A DNA stretch of 64,000 nt from Acidobacteriota bacterium (GCA_963169195.1 CAUJDN010000030.1:140943-204942), one strand, 5' to 3'; numbered from the stretch's first letter, positions 53,772-62,670 are shown. Numbers and translations: made by a program. The notes: generated by a model not told the origin, from the sequence alone.

Positions 53772-54833
53772 CTACCGCGCGCCCCAGAACCGCGTCCCCG
53801 GCGCCGCCGGCGCGGGCAGCGGGACGCCGTTGATCCAGCGGTCGTAGCCCCAGTCGGTCATGCCCTGCCTGACCTCCGTGGCGTCGGGCAGCGTCGCGAT
53901 GGCGGCCTGCGCGCTCGAGGCGCTGCGGACGGCGCCGGCCAGTCCCAGCAGCCGGAGGCTCGTGCGGTAGCCGTCCTCGAAATCGTTCGCGCGGATCTGG
54001 ACGGTCTGCTGGTCGGCGTTCAGTTCCGCGCCCGGCCAGAGCGCCGCGTTCATCGCCTGAGCCGGCTCCTCGAACTTCGCAGCGAAGCGGTAGGGGCCGG
54101 GGAACTCCATCACCTTCATCTGCGCCAGCGACTGCAGCGCCTCGCGGGCCGACGCCTCGATGCGCCGCGAGGCCTCGTCGCGCGGCAGCGGCTCGGCCTT
54201 CCCGACGTTGACCGCGTGCTTGACCGCGGCGTACTTCACCCATGGCAGGTTGCGCCGGATCTCCCGCTCGAGCTGATCGTCACCGCTGACCATGATGACG
54301 GGAATCTTCAGCCGTGCCGCGCCCGTCGCCAGGATCATCGTCTCGTTGAACGGCACCCCGTTCACGCGGTACTCGATGTCGTGCGCGCTGTAGGTGTGCG
54401 CGAGGAAGCCAGTGCGGTTCCCCGCCCCCGCGTGCATCCCGACGGCGACGATGGCGTCGATGGAGTGATCGTAGCTGTCCATGTAGATGTCGAAGGGCGT
54501 CGAGCGGAAGTGCATCGCGCCCGGGGCGGCAATCTGGTCCACCAGGATGTCGGGCTCCCGGGTGTTGCCGGAGCCGTGTCCGTCCACGACGACGACCTCG
54601 GTGGCGCCGCCAGCCTTCAGCCCGGCGATGGCCGCATTCACGTCCGCCGTGAGCGACTGCCGACCCTCGGCGTATTGCGCCGGGTGCGCGAACGTCGTCT
54701 TGCGGTACTCGTCGGCGGCGGTGATGCCTTCCATGTCGTAGAGCAGCAGCACCTTGAGCCCGCGGGATGGCTGGGCCGACAGGGCGACGGGGAGAGCAAG
54801 GATGACCAGGAGGAAGGTTCGGAGTGTCCGCAT
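53772..54833 (-). CDS. M55-family D-aminopeptidase (DppA-like)
   Basis: GLKVLLLYDMEGITA, VVDGHGSGNTR, GMHAGAGNRTGFLAHT. Confidence 0.88.
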   Translation of the reverse strand: MRTLRTFLLVILALPVALSAQPSRGLKVLLLYDMEGITAADEYRKTTFAHPAQYAEGRQSLTADVNAAIAGLKAGGATEVVVVDGHGSGNTREPDILVDQIAAPGAMHFRSTPFDIYMDSYDHSIDAIVAVGMHAGAGNRTGFLAHTYSAHDIEYRVNGVPFNETMILATGAARLKIPVIMVSGDDQLEREIRRNLPWVKYAAVKHAVNVGKAEPLPRDEASRRIEASAREALQSLAQMKVMEFPGPYRFAAKFEEPAQAMNAALWPGAELNADQQTVQIRANDFEDGYRTSLRLLGLAGAVRSASSAQAAIATLPDATEVRQGMTDWGYDRWINGVPLPAPAAPGTRFWGAR

Positions 54834-54890
54834 CGAGGTGAGTATCCGTGGCGACGTCGCGCGCCCGCTGGCAGGATACCACCGCGCGGG

Positions 54891-55208
54891 TCAGATGAAG
54901 ATGAAAGCCAGCGAACCCGCTCCGAAGACCACCGCGTAGATGAGCCACATGAACGTGAACTCCTTTTCGCCGGCCGTCGGCCGCAGCCACCAGCGGAGCG
55001 CCGACGGGTGGCGTCGGTACGTGTAGACGAGCGCAGATCGGAACGACACCGTGAACGGGAGAAAGGAGGCCACCGACCGCCAGAACCAGGCTTCGACCGT
55101 CGGTCCCCTGAGCGCCAGGACGATCAGCAGGAACACGGCCGCCACGACGTACCCCTGTGCGATCCGCCGCCCGAGCGCCTGTGTCTCGAGCACGCGTTTT
55201 CTGGACAT
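54891..55208 (-). CDS. Small membrane protein, hypothetical
   Basis: Two or three hydrophobic segments. Confidence 0.5.
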   Translation of the reverse strand: MSRKRVLETQALGRRIAQGYVVAAVFLLIVLALRGPTVEAWFWRSVASFLPFTVSFRSALVYTYRRHPSALRWWLRPTAGEKEFTFMWLIYAVVFGAGSLAFIFI

Positions 55209-55209
55209 G

Positions 55210-55755
55210 TCAGTCAGTCCTCCTGCCGCGGGACGACCCCACGCGTGGCGTGCGGGCTCGAAGCGGTCCCCGGATCACGGCGTCGGCCGCACGAACGGTA
55301 CCACGGATCGATGAGCGCGGGTCCGAAAGGACCTTCATGAGCACGACCTGGGAATGGCCACGAGGATAGTCCGCGACTTCGGAGACCACGGTGAAGCCGA
55401 TCCTCTGGTAGAACGCGGGCGCCTGAAAGCTGTGCGTGGTGACGAGGATCTGGCGGCACCCGCGGCGTCGTGCTTCCGCCTCGGCCTCGGCCAGCAGGCG
55501 CCGGCCGATCCCCTTCCGGCGCAGGGGCTCGGCCACCCACACCTGGCGCAGCTCGCACGTCTCACCCCACGTGTGGCCGGCAACCCCCGCCAGGAGCGTC
55601 TGCGCCCCGTCGCGCACGAAGATCCCGAGACGGCGTCCATCCGCGATGCCGGTGGCCGCCAGATTGAACTCGTAGAGCCGTTCCTCGAGATACTCGATGT
55701 CGCCGGGACTCGGCTCTTCGAGGCACAGGACCGGATCACCGACATCTCGCGTCAT
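55210..55755 (-). CDS. GNAT-family N-acetyltransferase
   Basis: VAEPLRRKGIGRRLLAEAEAEARRRGCRQILVTTHSFQAPAFYQRIGF. Confidence 0.88.
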   Translation of the reverse strand: MTRDVGDPVLCLEEPSPGDIEYLEERLYEFNLAATGIADGRRLGIFVRDGAQTLLAGVAGHTWGETCELRQVWVAEPLRRKGIGRRLLAEAEAEARRRGCRQILVTTHSFQAPAFYQRIGFTVVSEVADYPRGHSQVVLMKVLSDPRSSIRGTVRAADAVIRGPLRARTPRVGSSRGRRTD

Positions 55756-55830
55756 CTCGCCACCCCACGCACCAGCGGCATCCGCATGTTCGGCAGCCCC
55801 GGGCCCTGCTCTCGGATGGCGAACGTCCGC

Positions 55831-56268
55831 TCAGGAGGCCTTGGTCGGCGCACGGTACTGCATGCCGGGCGCGTCCTCCGGACGCGCGACGAAACCACGC
55901 GTCTCGTAGAACACCCGCTTGCCCCTGGCGCAGAACAGCTGTATGTCCCGGATACCCGCGGTCGTGCATCGGTCGACGAGGCACGCCAGGAGTTGCCCGC
56001 CGATTCCGGCTCCCTGGCACTCCGGGATGACGATCAGGTCGTAGATCATCGCGTGAACGACCCTGTCGGATACCGCCCGCCCCACGCCCACGAGCCGGCC
56101 CTCGGCGTAGGCTCCGACGACGAGCCAGCTCGACTCGAATGCGGTTCTCAGCTCGGCGGGCGAGAGCTGGTATTCATCGTTCCATCCCGTGGTGTCGAAG
56201 ACGCGCCACAGATCGTCGGTTGGGGGTGTTCCCTCCTGAAGGCGGATCGGCACGTGTTTTCCTCTCAC
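55831..56268 (-). CDS. GNAT-family N-acetyltransferase
   Basis: MIYDLIVIPECQGAGIGGQLLACLVDRC...FYETRGF. Confidence 0.88.
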   Translation of the reverse strand: MRGKHVPIRLQEGTPPTDDLWRVFDTTGWNDEYQLSPAELRTAFESSWLVVGAYAEGRLVGVGRAVSDRVVHAMIYDLIVIPECQGAGIGGQLLACLVDRCTTAGIRDIQLFCARGKRVFYETRGFVARPEDAPGMQYRAPTKAS

Positions 56269-56270
56269 AC

Positions 56271-56795
56271 TCAGGTCCTTCCCGCGCGGTGACCAGCGGC
56301 GCGCGACGACCGTTCAGTCCCGGACGAACTCACCTTCGTGGGGATTCGTTCCGCCCACAGATGTCCGCCAACCATCACCACGACCAGTGGATACCCAATC
56401 TGGGGTTCACAATAGACTTTCGCCTGATGCGTCTTCTGGAGGACAGGATCAACGTTCCATGATGGCGGAGCGAAAGACACATCCCACGTGTCCTTGGTCT
56501 CTCGATGGACGGTGCCCTTGACGTAATCACGACCGTCACCCGATTCCTTGCGGAGCTCGACGAGGCCGTTCTCCGGTTGACCGCGTCTCACCACGTTCAG
56601 AGCCTTGCGAGCCATGTGCGTCTGCCTGAGCGCGGCACCGTTGAAGAGCAGCGCGAGGCACAACACCATCCAGGCAAGCCATCTGTCCGGCCAGGACGAC
56701 ACGACCAGTCCCAGGGAGATGGCAATCACTGCCGGGCCAAGACGTCTCCACACCCGAATGACGCTCGACAACTCCTCTTCAATGGAACGGTCCAT
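56271..56795 (-). CDS. Hypothetical membrane protein
   Basis: N-terminal TM pair; soluble domain. Confidence 0.5.
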   Translation of the reverse strand: MDRSIEEELSSVIRVWRRLGPAVIAISLGLVVSSWPDRWLAWMVLCLALLFNGAALRQTHMARKALNVVRRGQPENGLVELRKESGDGRDYVKGTVHRETKDTWDVSFAPPSWNVDPVLQKTHQAKVYCEPQIGYPLVVVMVGGHLWAERIPTKVSSSGTERSSRAAGHRAGRT

Positions 56796-56823
56796 CGTGT
56801 CCTCAATCCGACAGGCACGGCTG

Positions 56824-56888
56824 ACGCCCGGGCGTCAGCCGAGGCGGCTCAGCATGGCGCCGGCCGCCGTCGGCTGCAAGCCGTGTTC
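56824..56888 (-). repeat. Degenerate attC remnant
   Basis: GGCTCAGC...GCCGCCGTCGGCTGCAAGCCGTGTT resembles the downstream attC sites but core sites are mutated. Confidence 0.35.
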
Positions 56889-56942
56889 GCCGCGCCATCG
56901 CCGGGGATGGCGAGATCCACGGTGAGACAGCACTCGAGTCAC

Positions 56943-57101
56943 TCAGCGAATCGGAATCCGATACAGATTCCGCTGTGCCGTTTCGCGCGAGAACGCATAC
57001 ACGTTGCGGCGCGGACCGGGCGCGACGTCGGCCGCCTCGATGACCTGGACGCCCGGAATCCTGGCGATGTCGGCCTCTGACTGACATCCCCTGGGCCACA
57101 T
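56943..57101 (-). pseudogene. Orphan 52-aa ORF, probable gene 3' fragment
   Basis: MWPRGCQSEADIARIPGVQVIEAADVAPGPRRNVYAFSRETAQRNLYRIPIR*, between two degenerate attC-like sequences. Confidence 0.35.
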
Positions 57102-57177
57102 TCGCTGCCGGCGCCATCGGCTGCAAGCCGAGGTGATGCCGCCGCGATGGCCACTCTGCCTTGCGCAGGCGAACGCG

Positions 57178-58566
57178 CTACGGCGGCCTGCTTATGTCTC
57201 TGCGTACGGACCCGATCAGCCCGGACGAATCGTACCCGATACCGTCCTTGAAGACGAACACCACGTTTCTGATTGCCGCCGGATTGGTGCTGGGGTCTCC
57301 GTTGATGACGACCAGATCCGCGATCTTGCCCGGTTGAAGCGTTCCGACGACAGTTGCGATGCCCAGAAGGCTGGCGCCGTTGGCGGTCATGATCTGGACC
57401 ACTTGCTCGGGGGCAAAGCCCGCCTCGATGAGGAGCTCGTAGTTCCGCTGGTCAGCAAGACCGGGCAGAACGCCGGGCAGAACCGGATCGATGCCAGCGA
57501 CGAGGCGTCCGCCCGCCGCAACGAACTTCCGAAACACGGCGCTGGCTCGCGCGAGGTAACCCAACGGGGCTGCGTCGAAGCGCGCACGGAACTCGCGGTA
57601 AGCCGAGACCGTCTTCGGGGTCATCAAGTCGAAGACACGTGGATCAGCGGCACGACGCGACTCGTAGGCCTCGGCTTCGGCCATGGTCGCCGTGATCGCG
57701 ACGTTCTTTGCGACGAGCGCGCGGATTGTCGCGGCAACGGCGTCGCTCGCCGGATCGAACGGATAAGACTCTTGTGGGCACGCACCCGGTGTTTTCCGGG
57801 GATCGAAGTCCGTGCTCGTGGGTCCGTGCTCGATGTTGTCAATCCCGAGTTCCGCCGCCTCCCGGGCAGTTACAGCACAGAGGTGGCCCGTCACCTTCAG
57901 CCCACGGGTGTGCGCCTCGCCGACCACTGCGGCCAGCTCCTGCGATCGGATGCGCGTATAGACCTTAATCCAGTTCACGCCTTCGTCGGCCCAGTGGTTC
58001 ACAAACCGACGCGCCTCATCGGGAGTGGAGATCTGGGCCATTCGAAGGTTGGGAGCTGGCCGACCGGTCAGGTACGGACCAGTCAGATGCATGCGTGGTC
58101 CCGGCGAACGCCCCTCGTCAATCTCGCGTTTCAGATTGATCTCGCGATATGGCTCGTACGTTCCCGAGGTCCGGATCGTCGTGACGCCGGCGCCGAGATA
58201 GAGCCTCGCATCCTGCCTGGTGTCGAGGTCGTAGCCGAATCCGAGGTGATTGTGCATCCCCACGATCCCGGGCACGACGGTGTGTCCGGTGAGCCCGAGC
58301 ACCTTGGCGTCCTCCGGCACAGGGACGCCCGCGGTCGGTCCGACGGAGAGGATCAGACCGTTGCGGATGAGAATGGTTTGATTGTCCCGCGGTGACCCGC
58401 CAGTTCCATCGATGACTCGTACGCTGGTCAGGGCAACCACGGGCGCGTCGACCGCGACGAACTCGCGAAGCTCAGCGCTGAGGGTCGCTGGTCTCTGAGC
58501 CCGGGAGGGAGGACTGAACCACCCGAGCAAGAACGGGAAGGCTGACGCGTATGCCAGGGTCCTCAT
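57178..58566 (-). CDS. Secreted amidohydrolase (imidazolonepropionase-like)
   Basis: Signal peptide MRTLAYASAFPFLLGWF; TVVPGIVGMHNHLGF; KVTGHLCAVT; DNIEHGPTS; GKIADLVVINGDP. Confidence 0.88.
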   Translation of the reverse strand: MRTLAYASAFPFLLGWFSPPSRAQRPATLSAELREFVAVDAPVVALTSVRVIDGTGGSPRDNQTILIRNGLILSVGPTAGVPVPEDAKVLGLTGHTVVPGIVGMHNHLGFGYDLDTRQDARLYLGAGVTTIRTSGTYEPYREINLKREIDEGRSPGPRMHLTGPYLTGRPAPNLRMAQISTPDEARRFVNHWADEGVNWIKVYTRIRSQELAAVVGEAHTRGLKVTGHLCAVTAREAAELGIDNIEHGPTSTDFDPRKTPGACPQESYPFDPASDAVAATIRALVAKNVAITATMAEAEAYESRRAADPRVFDLMTPKTVSAYREFRARFDAAPLGYLARASAVFRKFVAAGGRLVAGIDPVLPGVLPGLADQRNYELLIEAGFAPEQVVQIMTANGASLLGIATVVGTLQPGKIADLVVINGDPSTNPAAIRNVVFVFKDGIGYDSSGLIGSVRRDISRPP

Positions 58567-58616
58567 CGAAAACGGCGGCGTTCTCATCCCATTGTCCGGA
58601 GAGATTCCTGGTGTCC

Positions 58617-58729
58617 GCATAACGGCTTGGCGTTCAGCCGCGCCGCGCTCGCGCAGGATACCACCGAGCGCGGCGACCCGGCGGGCGCGCACGCGGCCGC
58701 CGGGCGTCGGCTCCAATGCCGGGTTAGGC
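58617..58729 (-). repeat. attC site 1 (long form, 113 bp)
   Basis: GCATAAC...GGCGTTCAGCCG...CGGCTCCAATGCC...GTTAGGC. Confidence 0.85.
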
Positions 58730-58759
58730 CCCGTCGTTCTTGAGGAGTATCATTCCGGA

Positions 58760-58981
58760 ATGGATTTGCAGTTCACCGCGGTGTTCCGGAAAGTGCCGGA
58801 GGGATATATCGGGTTCGTCGAGGAGCTGCCCGGGGCGAACACCCAAGGGGCCACGCTTGAGGAGGCCCGCGCGAACCTGCATGAGGCCGTTGAAATGGTC
58901 CTCCAGGCCAATCGTGAACTGATTGAGGAGGCCTCGACCGGCGTCGAGGTCATTCGAGAACCCTTCAGGGTCAGCGCGTGA
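58760..58981 (+). CDS. hicB: HicB-family antitoxin
   Basis: FTAVFRKVPEGYIGFVEELPGANTQGATLEEARANLHEAVEMVLQANRE. Confidence 0.88.
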   Translation: MDLQFTAVFRKVPEGYIGFVEELPGANTQGATLEEARANLHEAVEMVLQANRELIEEASTGVEVIREPFRVSA

Positions 58982-59163
58982 AGCGCCGCGCACTGGTTCG
59001 GCACCTGGAAGAGCATGGGTGCGAACTCCTGCGCGAAGGCGCCAATCATTCGATCCACATCAATCGCACCGCCCGCAAGACGTCGGCGGTGCCCCGCCAT
59101 ACCGAGATCAACGACGACCTCGCCAAGAAGATTTGCAAGGATCTCGGCGTTCCGCCTCCATAG
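58978..59163 (+). CDS. hicA: HicA-family toxin
   Basis: MKRRALVRHLEEHGCELLREGANHSIHIN...PRHTEINDDLAKKICKDLGV; overlaps hicB by 4 nt. Confidence 0.88.
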   Translation: MKRRALVRHLEEHGCELLREGANHSIHINRTARKTSAVPRHTEINDDLAKKICKDLGVPPP

Positions 59164-59230
59164 CTGGCCTTGCGACCTCCGTGTCGACCACGACCGGCAG
59201 CTCGGTGGTTGCTTTCGTTCCGTATTAGGG

Positions 59231-59341
59231 GACTAACGTTTCGGGTTGAGCCGCGCCGCGCGAGGCCGGATGCCACCGAGCGCGGGAACCCGGCGGGCGC
59301 GCACGCGGCCGCCGGGCGTCGGCTCCAACCCGGGGTTAGAC
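59231..59341 (-). repeat. attC site 2 (long form, 111 bp)
   Basis: GACTAAC...CGGGTTGAGCCG...CGGCTCCAACCCG...GTTAGAC; nearly same centre as attC 1. Confidence 0.88.
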
Positions 59342-59353
59342 GGCCCCGGATGG

Positions 59354-59932
59354 TCAGAAAGTCCGGCCCACGACCTTGACCTGCACATCGTCTACTAGGG
59401 TCCAACCAGCCGGCTTCCCATCGAGCACAATGCGGACCCACAACTCCACGGTGGGTTCGGCGCTAACCTTGAACATTTCCTTGTCGAAGGTCGGGCACAT
59501 CTCGGCGTCGATGACCTCGCCGTCCACTCGGACGAAGCAGGTCCCTTCAGCCCGGTACTGGAGGTATTCCACGCGGTTGTTCGCATCGACGTTCACGTGC
59601 CCCCATGCGGATGCGCCCTTATAGTACGCCTCCCGCGACAGGCGAGCGATATGGCCGAGTTTTCGGCCAGAGATCGACGTCGCCTGCAGCACGGTGACGG
59701 CGGCCGGCACCAGCGTGCGGTAGACGGTCTGATCGAAGACGAGGTCACGGTCGGTCGGAACCGCCAGTGTCGAGTTGATGGCCAGCGAGAGCTGGGGCTC
59801 CTGCCGCAGCTGAAGCGGCACCGTCGCGCGGAGGCGGGGGCGCCCCTCGCCAGGAAAGATGTCGCTCTCAAAGGAGGAACTTGGCACCTGCCACACACTC
59901 AGCGCCAGCACGAGCAGAGGGGCCAGTCTCAT
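59354..59932 (-). CDS. Secreted hypothetical protein (cassette gene)
   Basis: Signal peptide; stop 12 bp from attC 2. Confidence 0.6.
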   Translation of the reverse strand: MRLAPLLVLALSVWQVPSSSFESDIFPGEGRPRLRATVPLQLRQEPQLSLAINSTLAVPTDRDLVFDQTVYRTLVPAAVTVLQATSISGRKLGHIARLSREAYYKGASAWGHVNVDANNRVEYLQYRAEGTCFVRVDGEVIDAEMCPTFDKEMFKVSAEPTVELWVRIVLDGKPAGWTLVDDVQVKVVGRTF

Positions 59933-59947
59933 CGCATTATGTTGGCC

Positions 59948-60024
59948 GTCTAACGATTGCGGCTCAGCCGCGGCGCCTCTCCGTTCGTGACGCGCGCGCC
60001 GTCGGCTGCAGCCGCGTGTTATGC
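59948..60024 (-). repeat. attC site 3
   Basis: GTCTAAC...GCGGCTCAGCCG...CGGCTGCAGCCGC...GTTATGC. Confidence 0.88.
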
Positions 60025-60030
60025 GGACCG

Positions 60031-60601
60031 TCAGCTATTGGCCGCATACCCACCCAGGAATCCAACGGCCGTCGCCCCGGCGTGGAGGATAGGCCACACT
60101 GGCCACGCGGCTGGAAGATACAAGACGCTGAATATCGCGACCAGCGCGGTACAGGCGACCGCGGGGCCGACTGAGCTGATGCCCGGCACGTTGCCTTCCA
60201 AGGCCTCATTCATCTCTCTGGAGGCGAGAACGACTCCGATTAGGTGGCACACACCTGCCGCCGCCAACAAAGGAACGATGCCGACGAAGAAACAGGCGAT
60301 GACTTCAGTCGCGACGCTGATCGCGCCGAGCACCCAGAAACCCGGCCCGCCATCTCGCCCGGCGGCCGCTCCGAAACCCGTGCCCGACATGATTGCCGAG
60401 CCGAGGCCAAGACCGATTGCCAGCAGCCAGAGATTCCCGATCCGAACCCGCTCGAGCCACGATGCCGAACAGGACACCCGGCCCTGGGGGCATCCCGGCA
60501 AGTGCTGCGAGCAGGAGACCGACTGCCAGGAAGAACAGCAGAATGGCGAGGTTTGCGAGGCCAGCAATGTGTTCGGGAAATGCGCCCAAATCTAGGCTCA
60601 T
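60031..60601 (-). pseudogene. Hypothetical membrane protein, apparently frameshifted
   Basis: N-terminal frame MSLDLGAFPEHIAGLANLAILLFFLAVGLLLAALAGMPPGPG... switches to RIGNLWLLAIGLGLGSAIM... in another frame near 60430-60460. Confidence 0.55.
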
Positions 60602-60641
60602 TAAGACTCACTCCGATCCGCTGCCGCCAAGTGTCCGTTCC

Positions 60642-60715
60642 GCATAACGCCTGCGGTTCAGCCGCAGCGGCCCAGGATCGCACCGGCTGCTGTCGGCTGC
60701 AACCGCTTGTTGGGC
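60642..60715 (-). repeat. attC site 4
   Basis: GCATAACGCCTGCGGTTCAGCCGCAG...TGTCGGCTGCAACCGCTTGTTGGGC. Confidence 0.92.
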
Positions 60716-60723
60716 CGCTTGTT

Positions 60724-61014
60724 TTACGTCCGGCCCACCCAGTAGAAGGGCCGCCGACGCAGATGCATGACGGCGAGAATGCGCAATTCGTCCTGGCGAA
60801 CGGTGTACAGGAGGCCGTACGGGAAGCGCTGGCACAGCCGGCGCCGGATGCTACCTCGGACAATCGAACCGGCGAGCGGGTATGCGACGATCGCCTCGGT
60901 GCAACGCTGCACATCCGTGATGAAGGCGCTGCCGAGACCCGACTGCTCGTGCTCGTAGTAGTGCGCCCCGTCGTTGAGTTCGCGCTCGGCCAACTCGTTG
61001 AACGTGACGCGCAC
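60724..61014 (-). CDS. RelE/ParE-superfamily toxin
   Basis: FNELAERELNDGAHYYEHEQSGLGSAFITDVQR...RRLCQRFPYGLLYTVRQDELRILAVMHLRRRPFYW. Confidence 0.88.
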   Translation of the reverse strand: MRVTFNELAERELNDGAHYYEHEQSGLGSAFITDVQRCTEAIVAYPLAGSIVRGSIRRRLCQRFPYGLLYTVRQDELRILAVMHLRRRPFYWVGRT

Positions 61015-61017
61015 GAT

Positions 61018-61239
61018 CTAGATCCGCGCGCGCGCGTCCCGAAACACGTCGGCAGCGGGGCGAACCGAGAGCGTTCCGGCATCCTGGGCCTCCGCCCGTC
61101 GCTCGGCTTCTTCGGCCCAGATCTCGTCAACCTCGTCCGGTGTGACGTTGTCGAGGCTCTTGAGGAGCCGCTTGGCAAGGCGTGCCCGGCCCTTCGAGTC
61201 GAGCTTGAGTGCTTCGGCCTCAAGATCGTCGATCTTCAT
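61018..61239 (-). CDS. Addiction-module antitoxin component (TIGR02574-like)
   Basis: LDSKGRARLAKRLLKSLDNVTPDEVDEIWAEEAERRAEAQDAG; immediately upstream of the ParE-like toxin. Confidence 0.82.
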   Translation of the reverse strand: MKIDDLEAEALKLDSKGRARLAKRLLKSLDNVTPDEVDEIWAEEAERRAEAQDAGTLSVRPAADVFRDARARI

Positions 61240-61312
61240 GGTTTCATTCTACGCTCGGTGTGGCGAGCATGCCCCGCCGATTCGATTCGGCCCGAATGTC
61301 AATTCGTTGGCG

Positions 61313-61384
61313 GCCCAACGATGCCAAATCAGCCGCGCGCCGACAAGCAGCCCGCGGCGCGTCGGCTGCATTTGGAGGTTAGCC
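61313..61384 (-). repeat. attC site 5
   Basis: GCCCAACGATGCCAAATCAGCCG...CGGCTGCATTTGGAGGTTAGCC. Confidence 0.88.
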
Positions 61385-61696
61385 CGCCTGTTTCTCGGAT
61401 GGCGTGCCGGCCAATGCCCACCGCCGCGCCATCTCGACCAGGCCCTCTCGATACTTGGGCCAGTCGTGCAGCGTTTCCGGATCGAAATCCGCTCCGGTCG
61501 GCCATTGGATCGCGCCGAACGCGCTGTCGAGTTCGACCCGGTTGAACAGACTGAGGTCACGAAGGGGCCCGAACAACTCGCCCTCTAGGACGGGGCGGAA
61601 ATCGATCGTCTGCTCGGTGCCGTCGTTGAACTGCAGCGCCAAGGTATACGGAGCGACGATCTCGAACCGCTCGACTCGATAGATGGCGTGACCCAT
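61379..61696 (-). CDS. DUF2442-family protein
   Basis: YTLALQFNDGTEQTIDFRPVLEGELFGPLRDLSLFNRVELDSAFGAIQWPTGADFDPETLHDW. Confidence 0.85.
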   Translation of the reverse strand: MGHAIYRVERFEIVAPYTLALQFNDGTEQTIDFRPVLEGELFGPLRDLSLFNRVELDSAFGAIQWPTGADFDPETLHDWPKYREGLVEMARRWALAGTPSEKQAG

Positions 61697-61708
61697 GACG
61701 GTGCTCCT

Positions 61709-61978
61709 TCACTGCAATGGATCAATCTTGCGTGGGGCCTGGCCGGATTGCAAGCGGTGCCACGCCTCCAGGAGTTCCGCGTGATGAATCTCGGCCCACG
61801 CCTCGACCAGTCGCTGCTGCGTGCGGGGCAACGCGCCTCCGATGCACTCAATTGGATCGAGGGCGAATGTTGCCGTCGAGCCCTGGTAGGCGGCGTGGAA
61901 GTGCGGCCGGTGATGCGGCGCGCCCAGTTCCGCGAACATCCGAATGATGATGCCGAAGAAGCGCGAGAGCTCAGGCAT
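61709..61978 (-). CDS. DUF4160-family protein
   Basis: MPELSRFFGIIIRMFAELGAPHHRPHFHAAYQGSTATFALD. Confidence 0.85.
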   Translation of the reverse strand: MPELSRFFGIIIRMFAELGAPHHRPHFHAAYQGSTATFALDPIECIGGALPRTQQRLVEAWAEIHHAELLEAWHRLQSGQAPRKIDPLQ

Positions 61979-62015
61979 CCGACGATTGTCGCATGCCGTC
62001 GGCGTTCGTCGGTCG

Positions 62016-62075
62016 GGCTAACGGCTAAGCTCAGCGGCGGCCCGGAGGGGCGTCCGCTGGAGCGCATTGTTGGGC
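62016..62075 (-). repeat. attC site 6 (short form, 60 bp)
   Basis: GGCTAACGGCTAAGCTCAGCGGCGG...CGTCCGCTGGAGCGCATTGTTGGGC. Confidence 0.87.
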
Positions 62076-62088
62076 GCCGACTTATGCC

Positions 62089-62646
62089 TTATAGCCTCCC
62101 TGCTGCAACCTTCAGAAGCGCGATGATTTTGTCCTTCTGTGAGGACGCGTTGCCCCCGTGGAATGTCACCATCAGGAGGACGCCTTTGCCTTTGATGACG
62201 TACGCTTTCGCCATAGCGTCGTACGTCTTGGGGTTCGTCGTGAACACCGCGCCGTCGCCGATGCCGGGGATCTCCGACGCATCCGGCCCACCTTGCTTCG
62301 CCTCGACGACCACTCTCTGCTTGATTTCATTAGGGCTCAGGCCCCGCGGCCAGACTTTCGACGCGTCCGTGACGATGACACTGAGAGAGGTCTGGCCCCA
62401 CTGGGTGCTTCTTGGTCCCCAGGTGTAAGTGCAGCCGACAGCCATGGGGAGCGCGGTGGTATCGGTAACTCCGCTGCCGATGTTGGCGTTCGGAGCGAGC
62501 GCCTGAATGTCGGCGGACTTCAGGAGGGCGCAGGCATCTTTGGGCATTGCCGCTGCCGCAGCGCTTGCAGAACCGGTAAATTGTAGGCCGGCAATAGCCA
62601 ACGCAACTATGAGAGCCGTCGTCCGGAGTTTCCGACAAGGATTCAT
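62089..62646 (-). CDS. Secreted hypothetical protein (DUF3558-like)
   Basis: Signal peptide; ACALLKSADIQALAP...CTYTW...IPGIGDGAVF. Confidence 0.55.
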   Translation of the reverse strand: MNPCRKLRTTALIVALAIAGLQFTGSASAAAAAMPKDACALLKSADIQALAPNANIGSGVTDTTALPMAVGCTYTWGPRSTQWGQTSLSVIVTDASKVWPRGLSPNEIKQRVVVEAKQGGPDASEIPGIGDGAVFTTNPKTYDAMAKAYVIKGKGVLLMVTFHGGNASSQKDKIIALLKVAAGRL

Positions 62647-62670
62647 GTCATCCTCCTTAACACCTATAGG

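Noticed and set aside
54866-54900. Possible attC-like fragment (ggcaggataccaccgcgcgggtc) near the M55 peptidase
   Set aside because: Shares only a short stretch with the centre of attC 1; no core sites or paired arms.
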